Positions 34,782 to 43,593 of a DNA stretch of 55,802 bases are shown here, piece after piece; positions within the stretch are counted from its first letter, which is position 1, and every line of letters begins with the position of its first letter. Position numbers and translations under genes: made by a program. Location: the NCBI GenBank assembly GCA_011523635.1, contig WTGI01000026.1, forward strand, positions 1 through 55,802, in the 5' to 3' direction. The notes under the pieces were generated by a model, which made no database searches, was not told the origin of the DNA, and was given only the letters and a program-made list of their open reading frames with translations. The DNA comes from Acidimicrobiia bacterium (GTDB lineage: Bacteria; Actinomycetota; Acidimicrobiia; Spongiisociales; Spongiisociaceae).

Positions 34782-36197
34782 CTAAGAGACCCGGGCGAAG
34801 CCGATCCCGAGGAAGCGGGCTACCACGCCCACCTCAGCAGCCAGGAACCCCGGAGCGGCCGCGCTGTGATGGTTGGCGCCGGCCAGCGCCCAGCGACCCC
34901 ACGCCTCCGCTACCGGCCCACCGCCTGCGAACCGGAAGGCGCCCCCCACCGTGGGACTGTCCGGAAACGACCTGCCGGTGATCTCCCCCTCGGCGGCGAT
35001 GAGCCGGAACCCGCTCGGCTCTTCGTAGTGGGGGGTGAATCCCACCAGGGTGGCCGGGCCGGGCGGCAGTTCGAACCAGGCACTGAGGCCGGTGAAACGG
35101 TCCGACCGGTACCAGGGGTTCGGCTGCAGCCGGGGACGGGTGCCGTCACCGCACCAACCGAGATCGTGCTCCCCGGAGTTTGCGATCGCGACCTCACCGG
35201 TCTCGAAATCGATCGCCTCGATCTCGTGGTAGAGCGCCGCTCCGCCCAGCCGCTTGGCGACCAGCATGGCCACCGCGGTGAGCACGTCGCCGGCGCAGGC
35301 CCACGGCACGCCCCGCGTCGTCTCCCGGCCGATGCCGAAGCAGGGAGTGACTCCCGGCTCGTCGGCGAACCTGATCTCCGCCACGTGGCAGTTCATGGCC
35401 CCGGCGTCGATGTTGCGGGCCCGATCCAGCTCTTCTACCGCTGCGGCCAGGCGCAAGGAGCGCGTCCTGCCCTCCCGATCTTCGGTCGCGTCCTCGTACC
35501 GGCCCGCCAACTCGGCCTCCAGTTCCGCCACATCGGACACGCCCTGGTAAATGGTCCGAATCTCGGCCGGATCGACGGGGACCAACTCGATCCCGGTGGC
35601 GGCCCTCAGAACATCGTCATAGACATCAACGCAGGCGTATCCGTCGATGGGCCTACCCACCCGGGCGATCCGCGCCGATGCCAGCGAGCGGGCCACCCCA
35701 GCCGCGCCGACCGTTCTCACCAGCTTCTCGACGACCGCCGCCTCGCTCATGCCGCCCACCACCAGTTCGAAGGGCCTTCCCGACCGGACCAGCAGGTTGG
35801 TCAGCATGGGCGTGCCCACCGTTGCGCCCATCGTGGTGATGTCCGACTGGTCGAACCCCGCCCCGAGCCTCCGGGACCGCTGGACCGCCCACACCACCGC
35901 CGACAGGTCCCCCAACCGATCGAGCGCGGCCATGGCATAGGTGGGAGGAACAGCCATCGACTGCGCCACCACCAGTACCTGCGCCCCGGCGGCGCCGATC
36001 TCATCCGCTGCGGCCGCCCCGGCCTCCGGTGAATCGACCAAGCCCGACCACACCACATCGACGCCCGCCCCCTGCAACCGCTCGACCACCTCGTCAAGCA
36101 GGTCCCGCCGTTCGGAGCGGAAGGATGCGCCCCCGGCACTGGACTCCCAGAACTCCCAGTACGGAAGTATCACGGCAGCCGAGACCCTGGCCCTCAT
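34782..36197 (-). CDS. L-fucose/L-arabinose isomerase-like protein (paralogue 2)
   Basis: A 471-residue paralogue of 29457-30872. Shared landmarks are VVAQSMAVPPTYAMAALD, TPMLTNLLVRSGRPFE, GRPIDGYACVDV, the NCHVAEIRF segment, ACAGDVLTAVAMLVAKRLGG, ANSGEHD and a terminal NHHSAAAPG. ATG 36197 follows GGAGGACACC; a longer start at 36233 lacks a ribosome-binding site. Conserved Asp/Glu/His in these blocks fit a metal-dependent aldose-ketose isomerase. The two paralogues flank the hydrolase/ABC exporter operon on opposite strands. Confidence 0.7.
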   Translation of the reverse strand: MRARVSAAVILPYWEFWESSAGGASFRSERRDLLDEVVERLQGAGVDVVWSGLVDSPEAGAAAADEIGAAGAQVLVVAQSMAVPPTYAMAALDRLGDLSAVVWAVQRSRRLGAGFDQSDITTMGATVGTPMLTNLLVRSGRPFELVVGGMSEAAVVEKLVRTVGAAGVARSLASARIARVGRPIDGYACVDVYDDVLRAATGIELVPVDPAEIRTIYQGVSDVAELEAELAGRYEDATEDREGRTRSLRLAAAVEELDRARNIDAGAMNCHVAEIRFADEPGVTPCFGIGRETTRGVPWACAGDVLTAVAMLVAKRLGGAALYHEIEAIDFETGEVAIANSGEHDLGWCGDGTRPRLQPNPWYRSDRFTGLSAWFELPPGPATLVGFTPHYEEPSGFRLIAAEGEITGRSFPDSPTVGGAFRFAGGGPVAEAWGRWALAGANHHSAAAPGFLAAEVGVVARFLGIGFARVS

Positions 36198-36277
36198 GGT
36201 GTCCTCCGTGGCATGGCGGACAGGGTAGGGCACGGAAGGCCTCCGGCGTGACCGATCCCTACTTCGACGGTCGTAAC

Positions 36278-36295
36278 CGGCTACGTCCGTAGCCG
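36278..36295. promoter_or_regulatory. Palindrome upstream of mazEF (candidate operator)
   Basis: CGGCTACG and CGTAGCCG are perfectly inverted around a 2-bp centre, 38 bp upstream of the antitoxin start. A -10-like TATCTT at 36322-36327 follows. The position suits an autoregulatory operator for the toxin-antitoxin pair. No -35 box is convincing. Confidence 0.4.
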
Positions 36296-36333
36296 TCGGA
36301 CTCGTTATCCCACTTTCGTGCTATCTTTATGCC

Positions 36334-36570
36334 ATGCCACGGATTCGAGTAAGCACGACCGTAAGCGACCGACTGCTGGAACAGGCCAGAGCCGCCTTGC
36401 CGGATCTGAACAACGCCTCCCTGCTCGACCGGGCGTTGGCCGCGCTCTGCGCGGAGCTGCAAGCCGCCGAGATCGACCGGTCGTACGGGATCTACGACGC
36501 CCTGCCACTGGAGACCGAGGATGAGTGGGGCAACCCGGTCGCCTTCCTCGACGCGGTCGGCTCCACATGA
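36334..36570 (+). CDS. Antitoxin of a MazEF/PemIK-type pair
   Basis: A 78-residue protein. RIRVSTTVSDRLLEQARAAL looks like a ribbon-helix-helix DNA-binding start. The acidic C-terminus (LPLETEDEWGNPVAFLDA) would bind the toxin. No ribosome-binding site precedes the ATG, and the -10-like TATCTT is only 6 bp away, so translation may be leaderless. Its stop overlaps the toxin ATG as ATGA. Confidence 0.72.
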   Translation: MPRIRVSTTVSDRLLEQARAALPDLNNASLLDRALAALCAELQAAEIDRSYGIYDALPLETEDEWGNPVAFLDAVGST

Positions 36571-36893
36571 AAGGCCTACCGCAGCGAGGCGAGGTGTGGT
36601 GGTGCGAGGTTCCGGACAAGCACCGGCGGCCGGTGGTCATACTGTCGCGAGACGCGGCCATAACCGCATTGCACCGCGTGATCGGAGCGCCGTGCAGTAC
36701 GGTGATCCGCAACCTCGCCACCGAGGTGGCACTCGAGCCGGGCGATGACCCGGTACCGCTCCCGAGCGTGGTGCGGCTTGATTCGACCTTCAACGTCTCG
36801 GTATCCCATCTCACCACGCGGCTCGGCCGGCTCAGCGGCGAGCGGATGCGCCAGGTCTGCACCGCTTTGGCCACGGCCGTAGACTGCCGGTAG
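36567..36893 (+). CDS. mazF: MazF/PemK family endoribonuclease toxin
   Basis: A 108-residue protein with the family start RGEVWWCEVPDKHRRPVVILSRD, the VIGAPCSTVIR strand and the VVRLDSTFNVSVSHLTTRLGRLS segment where the catalytic Thr/Ser lies. MazF toxins cut mRNA or tRNA at short sequence motifs. An in-frame ATG at 36525 is inside the antitoxin and was rejected; ATG 36567 gives the usual MKRGEVW-like start and ATGA coupling. It appears intact. Confidence 0.87.
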   Translation: MKGLPQRGEVWWCEVPDKHRRPVVILSRDAAITALHRVIGAPCSTVIRNLATEVALEPGDDPVPLPSVVRLDSTFNVSVSHLTTRLGRLSGERMRQVCTALATAVDCR

Positions 36894-36953
36894 CGTGATT
36901 CCAAGGCCGCGGAAGACGATGGCTCCCCAACGCGATATCGCAAGGAGGCAAGC

Positions 36954-38072
36954 ATGACCGAGACCCGTATCGAGTTCTCCGAGGCGGTCGGCAGAAGGAT
37001 CCGCCTCGGCAGTTGGGAAGACCAGAAGATCTCCACCTACCGGAAGATCCGCGAGGCTGTGGCCGAGGAACGCTGGGACCATGCGGCAGATCTGGCGGAT
37101 TACTTCATCGACGAGGCCAGCGTCTGCTTCATCCTCTACCGCCAGTGGATCAACGACCTGAGCAACTTTCTGCAGAACAACGGCGTGTCTCCTGAAGAAG
37201 TGGCCGCCATCAACGCCGACATCGTTACCAAGATCGTCCTCCCCGACGGCTCGCCCTGGAACGCGCACCGCCACTGGGACAGTTTCAAGCGGGCACAGAG
37301 AAAGCTGCTCTCCCACCTCTTCCGGGCCGAGCCCGACCAGGCACTGGCCGCACTGGACGCCATGAAGGAGACCTGGCGCCAAACCCACGACAGGGACGTC
37401 GACCACACCTACGGCCTCATGTCGGAGATACAGGAACGCTTCGGCGGCCAGGGCATCGTGGATATGTACAAGGTCGTGCTGGAGCCCTTGTTCGCCTGGC
37501 GCTACGAGAAGTTCGACATCGACAAGCATCCCTGGGACGAAGCCCTCGAAACGCTGATGAACGTGGCGTGCGAGTCCATGCGGGGCCACCTGGTGGGGCC
37601 GGAACGCACCGGCGACTTCGAGCTGATCGAGACAGACGATCGCTTCATCCTGCGGTTCGACCCCTGCGCATCCGGCCAGCGCACCATCCGGGGAGACTGG
37701 ATCGAGGGGACCCCCGCCCGGATGGAGCCCCCGTACAACTGGGGCGTCAGCCAGGAGGAGGCCTCCTGGAATCACTACCAGAAGGGGGTCTGCCTCTACT
37801 GCGCGCACTGCATCATCCTGATGGAGGAGATGCCGATGGACCGGTTCGGCTACCCGGTCCGCACCGTGGATCCGCCCATCTACCCGGACACCGATCCCGA
37901 TCCCGATGTGCGGCAGAAGTGCCAGTGGGAGATGTTCAAGGATCCCACCCAGACCCCGGAGGAGTACTACACCAGGGTGGGCCGCAAGAAGCCGGAGGTC
38001 TTCGGCTCGTCGAACTTCGATGCTCCGCCCATGCCGGACGCCGGCTCGCTGGGACTGCCCGGTACGGGATAG
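36954..38072 (+). CDS. Conserved hypothetical protein with C-terminal Cys/His cluster
   Basis: A 372-residue soluble protein without signal or membrane helices. The N-terminal two thirds look all-helical and acidic. The C-terminal part holds RFDPC (C238), H274 and C280-x-x-C283-A-H285-C286, likely to bind zinc or an iron-sulfur group. The RFDPC...YCAHC spacing reminds me of proteins annotated as L-2-amino-thiazoline-4-carboxylate hydrolase-like, but I would not assert that. AAGGAGGCAAGC precedes the ATG. It is first in an operon with a zinc alcohol dehydrogenase, a phosphotriesterase-like enzyme and an SDR, so a catabolic role is likely. Confidence 0.6.
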   Translation: MTETRIEFSEAVGRRIRLGSWEDQKISTYRKIREAVAEERWDHAADLADYFIDEASVCFILYRQWINDLSNFLQNNGVSPEEVAAINADIVTKIVLPDGSPWNAHRHWDSFKRAQRKLLSHLFRAEPDQALAALDAMKETWRQTHDRDVDHTYGLMSEIQERFGGQGIVDMYKVVLEPLFAWRYEKFDIDKHPWDEALETLMNVACESMRGHLVGPERTGDFELIETDDRFILRFDPCASGQRTIRGDWIEGTPARMEPPYNWGVSQEEASWNHYQKGVCLYCAHCIILMEEMPMDRFGYPVRTVDPPIYPDTDPDPDVRQKCQWEMFKDPTQTPEEYYTRVGRKKPEVFGSSNFDAPPMPDAGSLGLPGTG

Positions 38073-38075
38073 CCG

Positions 38076-39101
38076 GTGCGCGCCGCGGTCCTCAGGAAAT
38101 ACGGTGGGCCGCTCGAACTGACCGAGATGCCCGATCCGGTCCCGGGTCCGGGACAGGTCGTGGTCGACATCCGGGCGTGCGGTGTCTGCGGCAGCGACCT
38201 GTTCCTCCAGAAGGGCGGCTTCGATTCGACCTTGCCGGTCATCCCCGGGCACGAGGCGGCCGGGGTGGTGTCGTCCCTGGGGCCCGGGGTCGACACGGTC
38301 AACACCGGCCAGCCGGTGGCTCTTTACTACATCGACTACTGCGGGACGTGCCGGATATGCGTATCCGGGCGGGTCAACATGTGCCTGGGGGTGCGCCGCA
38401 TGGGCGTGGAGTTCAACGGCGCCTTCGCCGAGCGGGTGGTCATCCCCGCCCGGTCGGTCATTCCGGTGAGCGAACGCGACGACCCGGCCGCCGTCGCGGT
38501 ACTCACCGACGCGGTGGCCACGCCCTACCACGCTCTCGTGCGGCGAGCCGGCGCCCTGCCCGGCGAGACGGTGGTGGTGTTCGGCATCGGGGGGATCGGA
38601 GCCAACGCCGTCCAGTTGGCCAACTACCTGGGCTGCCGCGTGATCGCGGTGAGCCGCTCCGACACCAGCCTCGAACTGGCCATGAGCATGGGGGCCGAGG
38701 TCGCTATCAGGACCGGCCCCGGCATCGCCGAGCGGGTCCGGGAGGCGGCCGGTCCGGGAGGGCCCGACGTCATCATCCAGACGGTCGGGTCGGCAGAGGT
38801 CTTCTCCCAAGCGATCGAGTCTGCCGGCATCGGATGCCGGGTGATCGCGGTCGGCGCCACGCTGGACACCTTCCCGGTGAATGCCATGGACCTGATCTGG
38901 AGGGAAGCCGCCCTCGCGGGCTCCCGTGGCTTCACCCCGCGGGACATCCGGGAGGTACTGGACCTCCACCGCCAGGGCGCCATCACCACCGACCACCTGG
39001 TCCAGAACCGGCGGCCGCTCGATCAGGTGAACGACGCTCTGGACGATCTCCGGACCGGGCAGGTGGTCCGCTCGGTCATCGGCTTCGGATCGGGTTGGTG
39101 A
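38076..39101 (+). CDS. Zinc-dependent alcohol dehydrogenase (MDR family)
   Basis: A 341-residue medium-chain dehydrogenase of the threonine/sorbitol dehydrogenase type. Catalytic zinc ligands are C38 (GVCGSD) and H59-E60 (GHEAAG). The structural zinc lobe has C89, C92, C95 and C103. The Rossmann motif is GIGGIGANAVQLA. It would oxidise a secondary alcohol or polyol with NAD(P). GTG 38076 begins 3 bp after the previous stop, and its own stop overlaps the next gene's GTG (GTGA). Confidence 0.9.
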   Translation: MRAAVLRKYGGPLELTEMPDPVPGPGQVVVDIRACGVCGSDLFLQKGGFDSTLPVIPGHEAAGVVSSLGPGVDTVNTGQPVALYYIDYCGTCRICVSGRVNMCLGVRRMGVEFNGAFAERVVIPARSVIPVSERDDPAAVAVLTDAVATPYHALVRRAGALPGETVVVFGIGGIGANAVQLANYLGCRVIAVSRSDTSLELAMSMGAEVAIRTGPGIAERVREAAGPGGPDVIIQTVGSAEVFSQAIESAGIGCRVIAVGATLDTFPVNAMDLIWREAALAGSRGFTPRDIREVLDLHRQGAITTDHLVQNRRPLDQVNDALDDLRTGQVVRSVIGFGSGW

Positions 39102-40183
39102 GCGCCATTCCGGGGCCGGACGAGCGCGCTCGGGCGATGACGGTGCGGGGGCCCGTTCCGGTCTCCGAGCTGGGTCCCACCCAGATCCACGAACACCTCC
39201 ACATGGATTGCCGTCCGATCCTCCGCATCCATGGCTACCCGGTGGTGTCGGAGGCGCCGCTGACCCTCGAGACCGCCGCCGAGGCCCGGTGGAACCCGGG
39301 CGGGTTCCCCGACAACTACCACCAGACGGACTCCGATCAGGTCGTGGCCGAGTTGGAGCCGTTCCTCGCCGCGGGAGGTCGCACCATCGTGGACGTGACC
39401 CCCAGCCACCTGTCACGGGATCCCGGCATCCTGCAGCGGATAGCGGAGCGGAGCGGCGTCCAGGTCATCATGGGAGGCGGCTACTACCTGGCCGGAAGCC
39501 ACCCACCCGGCACCGCCGCGCGGACCACGGAAGCCATAGCCGGCGAGCTGATCGACGAGTGGCGCCACGGCGTGGGCGACACCGGTATCCGCCCCGGGAT
39601 CATTGGGGAGATCGGAACCGGCAACCCGGTGCACCCGGAGGAGGAACGTGTAGTCCGGGCCGCGGCGTGGGCCCACCTCGAGACGGGCCTGCCGATCAGT
39701 ATCCATGTCCACCCGTGGGGCTTCGAGGGCGGATACGTGCTCGAAGTCCTCGAGTCCGAGGGGGTCGACGCCCGCCGGGTGATCCTGGGCCACATGAACA
39801 CGGCGATCGGCCATCCGCCCTACCTGTTGGACCTCCTGGATCGGGGAGCCAGCCTCGGCTTCGATCTGATGGGCTTCGACCACTCGCTGATCGGCCTGGG
39901 CAAGTACCCGCCCAGCGACTTCGACGTGGTGGCGCGGATTGCCGACCTGGCCGAGCAAGGCTTCGCCGACCAGCTGTTCGTCTCCCAGGACATGGGCGGG
40001 GTGAAGACCCGCCTGCTCGCCTACGGGGGCTGGGGATACGCCCACATCCTCGATCACATCGTCCCGTTACTCCGGAGCGCTGGCTGGGGCGATGGGGAGG
40101 TGGAGAACCTTATGGTGGCGAACCCGGCCCGGCTGCTGGAGATTCCCGGCCTGGCCTCGGATACCGCCGGCGACCGGCCATGA
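39098..40183 (+). CDS. Phosphotriesterase-like lactonase/hydrolase
   Basis: A 361-residue amidohydrolase-superfamily protein of the phosphotriesterase group. Metal ligands are H31-x-H33 (IHEHLH), H203 in SIHVHP, H232 in GHMN and D298 in SQDMG. The position of the usual carboxylated lysine is E171 in IGEIGTGN; a glutamate bridge is known in the E. coli phosphotriesterase-homology protein. Probable activity is lactone or ester hydrolysis rather than organophosphate degradation. GTG 39098 overlaps the dehydrogenase stop; ATG 39137 is an alternative. Its TGA overlaps the SDR pseudogene start. Confidence 0.82.
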   Translation: MSAIPGPDERARAMTVRGPVPVSELGPTQIHEHLHMDCRPILRIHGYPVVSEAPLTLETAAEARWNPGGFPDNYHQTDSDQVVAELEPFLAAGGRTIVDVTPSHLSRDPGILQRIAERSGVQVIMGGGYYLAGSHPPGTAARTTEAIAGELIDEWRHGVGDTGIRPGIIGEIGTGNPVHPEEERVVRAAAWAHLETGLPISIHVHPWGFEGGYVLEVLESEGVDARRVILGHMNTAIGHPPYLLDLLDRGASLGFDLMGFDHSLIGLGKYPPSDFDVVARIADLAEQGFADQLFVSQDMGGVKTRLLAYGGWGYAHILDHIVPLLRSAGWGDGEVENLMVANPARLLEIPGLASDTAGDRP

Positions 40184-40982
40184 CCGCCACGCCGTCGACC
40201 GCGGGCGGCCCGGACCTGCCGGACCGCTCCTGGCACCTGGGCGCTGGGCTGGAGGGCCGCGCCGTGATCGTCACCGGCGCAGCCGGCGGTATCGGGCGCG
40301 CCACCGCCATCTCCATGGCCGCGGCCGGCGCCCGGGTGGCGGCCATCGACCGCGACGAGCCGGGTCTCCGATCAAACCCTCTCTGAACTCCCTGGGGGCG
40401 GTCACCTGCCGGTGGTTTTCGACCTCTCCGACACATCGGCCATACCGCAGCTGGTCACCTCTCTGGTGGAGCAGCTAGGCGACCTGTGGGCGCCGGCCAA
40501 AGTGGCCGCGGTGCTCCGCCGGCGCAGTCTCTACGAGGTCGACGACGAGGATGGAACCTGCAGATGGACGTCAACGTCAAGGCATCCTTTCTGCTGAGCC
40601 GAGGCGGGAAACGCGATGGTGGCGGCCGGCGGCGGCGGGCGCATCATCAACTTTGCTTCGATGGCCTGGCTGACCGGGCCGTTCCTGGGAAGCGACGCCT
40701 ACGTAATCGGCAAGGCCGGGATCGTCGCCATGACCCGTGGCCCGCTCGTTCGGTCCGCACGGGATCCTGGTCAACACCATCTCGCCGGGCCAGATCGACA
40801 CCCCGATGCAACACCTGGACAACCCTCCCGAGTTGTCCGAACCCACGACCGCTCAGTGCCCTCTGGGCCGGATGCGCCGTCCGGAGGAGGTGGCGGCGGT
40901 GGCGGTCTTCCTGGCCTCCCGGCACGCCAGCTTCGTCAACGGCGCCACCATCAACGTGAGCGGCGGACTCATCATGTACTAG
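40180..40982 (+). pseudogene. SDR oxidoreductase gene broken by about four frameshifts
   Basis: The frame starts at ATG 40180 (ATGA overlap with the previous gene) and reads GLEGRAVIVTGAAGGIG. It shifts near 40370, near 40550, near 40605 and near 40738, finally ending in NGATINVSGGLIMY. Joined across the shifts, it aligns along its whole length with the intact SDR at 16655-17380. No in-frame segment contains both the cofactor and catalytic motifs. Because the remaining sequence is well preserved, either inactivation is recent or the assembly has local errors. Confidence 0.82.
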
Positions 40983-40990
40983 CGTGCCCT

Positions 40991-41045
40991 CGACGGCTAT
41001 GCCGTCGCTATGGGGAAGGACTGCGGGCCGGAACTTGCCCGCAGT
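40991..41045. terminator. Double hairpin in convergent gap (bidirectional terminator candidate)
   Basis: Hairpin 1: CGACGGC/GCCGTCG around TAT (40991-41007). Hairpin 2: ACTGCGGGC (41020-41028) and GCCCGCAGT (41037-41045), an exact 9-bp stem with an 8-nt loop. They lie between the ends of the SDR pseudogene and pncA. There is no T-run, as is common in high-GC actinobacteria. Confidence 0.55.
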
Positions 41046-41050
41046 GTCGC

Positions 41051-41638
41051 TCAGCCGACCGTCACGCCCGCCCGGCGTAGCTGCTCGACCGCGGCATCCC
41101 CGTCACCGGGGTCCAGGTTGACCGCGGCGGTGGCCGCGAGGAGCACGGTGGTGTCGAACCCTTCCCTGGCCGAGTCGAGGGCCGTGTCCTTCACGCAGTA
41201 GTCGAGAGCCAGCCCCACCACCACGACCCGCCCGCAGCCCGCCTCCCGGATCATGGAGGCCAGCGCGGTGGGGATCTCCTCGCCCGACACCGGATCCCGC
41301 ATCGTGAATCCCGAGTAGCCGTCCTCCCCTCCGGTGCCCTTGCGCACGCTGGGGCCTTCGACGCGGAGGTCGGGGTGGAAGTCGGCGCCGGCGGTCCCGG
41401 CCACGCAATGGACCGGCCAGATGCCCCCGTCGATGGCGAAGTGCGGGGTGCGCTCCGGGTGCCAGTCCTGGGTGTAGAACACGGATGCGCCCGCCGCCGA
41501 CGCCAGGGAGATCTGGTGGTTCACCGCCGGTACAACCTGCGTGTCCCCGCCCCGAACGTACAGGCTTCCTCCCGGGTCGGCGAAGTCGTTCTGGACGTCC
41601 ACCACGACCAGCGCGGTGTCCGGTGCATAAACGGTCAC
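41051..41638 (-). CDS. pncA: Nicotinamidase (isochorismatase family)
   Basis: A 195-residue enzyme. The catalytic triad is D14 (DVQNDF), K100 and C148 (LDYCVKDTAL). The metal site is D58, H60 and H66 in QDWHPERTPHF, which is specific to nicotinamidases within the family. It deamidates nicotinamide to nicotinate for NAD salvage. GTG 41638 is 34 bp from the divergent GTG of pncB, which consumes the product. Confidence 0.92.
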   Translation of the reverse strand: MTVYAPDTALVVVDVQNDFADPGGSLYVRGGDTQVVPAVNHQISLASAAGASVFYTQDWHPERTPHFAIDGGIWPVHCVAGTAGADFHPDLRVEGPSVRKGTGGEDGYSGFTMRDPVSGEEIPTALASMIREAGCGRVVVVGLALDYCVKDTALDSAREGFDTTVLLAATAAVNLDPGDGDAAVEQLRRAGVTVG

Positions 41639-41672
41639 ATCGTCAGGGTACCTGCTCGGTTAACGTGGCGGC

Positions 41673-43202
41673 GTGCTCACCGAGGGCATCCTGGCCACCG
41701 ATCATTACCAGCTGACCATGGCTCAGCTCTACCACAGCCATGGCCTGGCCGACCGGGCCTCCCAGTTCGACTACCACTTCCGTCACTATCCCGACTACGG
41801 CGACCACCAGGCCGGATACTGCATCACCGCCGGCCTCGGACCGCTGGTCGATTGGATGGAGCACACCTGGTTCGGACCGGCCGAGGCGGACGCCCTGCGT
41901 ACCGTGCGAACCAGTTCCGGCAAGCGCCTCTTCGGCGAGCCCTTCATCGAGTGGCTGACCGGATCTGACGGGTTCGCGTCCCTCTCGATGTGGGCGATTC
42001 CGGAAGGCCGGGTGGTGCATCCCAAGACGCCGGTCGTGACCGTCGAGGCGCCGCTGGCCGTGGCCCAGCTACTAGAAACGCCCCTGCTGAACCGGCTCAA
42101 TTACGCCACGTTGGTGGCCACCAAGACCTCCAGGGCGGTGGAGGCGGCGGGAGGGACGGCGGTGCTGGAGTTCGGGATGCGACGGGCGCCCGGTCCGGCG
42201 GCCGATTCGGCCACCCGGGCGGCTCTCATCGGCGGCGCCGCGGGTTCGTCCAACTTCGCCACCTCCCACCGGCTGGGCTTTGTCCCTCGGGGCACCCACG
42301 CCCACTCGCTGGTCCAGGTGTTCATCGCCGAATCGGGAAGCGAACTCGAGGCTTTCAGGTCCTACGCCGACCTCTACCCGGACGACTGCTTGCTGCTGGT
42401 CGACACGATCAACACTCTCGAGTCGGGCCTTCCCAACGCCATCACCGTGTTCGAGGAACTGAGGCGGAAGGGCCATCGACCGGTAGGGATCCGGCTCGAC
42501 TCCGGAGACCTGGCCTACCTGGCGGTCCGGGCCGCAGCCATGCTCGACCGGGCGGGCTTCGATGACGTGGCGATCGTGCTCTCCTCCGATCTGGACGAGC
42601 TCACGATCTGGCAGGTACGCAACCAGATCCTGGAGGAGGCCGGCGACTACGGGGTGGATGCCGGGAGCCTGCTGGACCGCCTCGTCTACGGAGTGGGAAC
42701 CCGCCTGGTCACCTCGGACGGCTGCCCGAGCCCCAGCGGTGTGTTCAAGCTCGTGGCGGTCGAGGACTCGGGCGGCGAGTGGACCGCGGCGATCAAGATC
42801 TCCGAGACGCCCGCCAAGGTGCTGGAGCCGGGCCGCAAGCGGCTGTGGAGGATCTATGACCATCGGGGAACGGCCACGGCCGACCTGATCACCCTCGACG
42901 GATTCGACCCGAGCGTCCGTCCTATCCACCTGGTCCACCCCAACCATCCCGAGGTGGGCAGGACCCTGACCGCCCGCCAGGTGTCCCAGGTGGAACCGCT
43001 CCGGGTGAAAGTGCTGGACGCCGGCCGGCGGGTTGCCGGTGACTCCGGCGATCTCCAAGCGGCAAGAGCACGGCGCTCAGCGGATCTGTCCCGCCTTGAT
43101 CCCGGAGTACGGCGGCTGGTCAACCCCCACACCTACCATGTGTCTTTGAGCCCGGAACTGTCCAACCTCAAGCAGGAGCTGATCGTCGGCCTCCAGATGT
43201 GA
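41673..43202 (+). CDS. pncB: Nicotinate phosphoribosyltransferase
   Basis: A 509-residue enzyme that makes nicotinate mononucleotide from nicotinate and PRPP. It shows the family's [11 protein letters not shown] start, [44 protein letters not shown] and [15 protein letters not shown] segments, which build the type II PRTase site. The GTG start is divergent to pncA with almost no intergenic space. Promoters probably overlap the coding ends and either transcript could be leaderless. Confidence 0.93.
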   Translation: MLTEGILATDHYQLTMAQLYHSHGLADRASQFDYHFRHYPDYGDHQAGYCITAGLGPLVDWMEHTWFGPAEADALRTVRTSSGKRLFGEPFIEWLTGSDGFASLSMWAIPEGRVVHPKTPVVTVEAPLAVAQLLETPLLNRLNYATLVATKTSRAVEAAGGTAVLEFGMRRAPGPAADSATRAALIGGAAGSSNFATSHRLGFVPRGTHAHSLVQVFIAESGSELEAFRSYADLYPDDCLLLVDTINTLESGLPNAITVFEELRRKGHRPVGIRLDSGDLAYLAVRAAAMLDRAGFDDVAIVLSSDLDELTIWQVRNQILEEAGDYGVDAGSLLDRLVYGVGTRLVTSDGCPSPSGVFKLVAVEDSGGEWTAAIKISETPAKVLEPGRKRLWRIYDHRGTATADLITLDGFDPSVRPIHLVHPNHPEVGRTLTARQVSQVEPLRVKVLDAGRRVAGDSGDLQAARARRSADLSRLDPGVRRLVNPHTYHVSLSPELSNLKQELIVGLQM

Positions 43203-43515
43203 CCCTGCTCCGCCTCGGCCGGTAGCCCGGTCAGGTCCCCGCGCCGTGGGATCAAATCCGACCGGCTCGCGTACGCACCGGACGGGTCCGACCAAGTGGT
43301 ATCCGACCAAAAGTCGCGAAAATCGTGCCTCCGGCCCAGGGCCCGCCCCCACCACCACCGTTCCGGTTGGAGCGTGGCAGGCCATGCCCGGCCCGGCGGC
43401 CGGATCGGCCTTCGCTCCATGAGTCAAAGCTCTGTTCCCTTCGTCTGACCGTTCCGATCGGTTCCGTGCCTCGGTCAGTGTCGGTGCTTAGCGATATACA
43501 ACTTATAGGAGAGAT

Positions 43516-43593
43516 ATGACAAGTCAACCCCTAATCGAGAGAACGCGAAAAAAATTGGCCGTGCCTGGACCGTTCACATGCCGGCAGAAGTAG
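43516..43593 (+). CDS. Possible 25-residue peptide or truncated gene start
   Basis: An ATG with a textbook TAGGAGAGAT ribosome-binding site opens a 25-codon frame, MTSQPLIERTRKKLAV followed by nine residues, ending in TAG. The first half is basic and AT-rich compared with its surroundings. It may be the 5' end of a gene lost by deletion, or a true small peptide. The AGAGAACGCGAAAA motif (site B) lies inside it. Confidence 0.25.
   Translation: MTSQPLIERTRKKLAVPGPFTCRQK
43538..43551 (+). repeat. AGAGAACGCGAAAA motif, site B
   Basis: Exact 14-base match to sites at 34700-34714 (minus strand) and 55754-55767. Here it falls within the 25-codon ORF. Confidence 0.45.

Noticed and set aside
36576-39416. 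Very long open frame on the minus strand (over 900 codons)
   Set aside because: It lies opposite three recognisable genes on the plus strand and its translation is rich in Arg/Gly/His/Pro without family motifs. Such frames are expected opposite high-GC codon usage.
43230-43280. T-arm-like sequence GGGATCAAATCC suggesting a tRNA
   Set aside because: No acceptor stem, anticodon arm or 3' CCA context could be paired around it on either strand.
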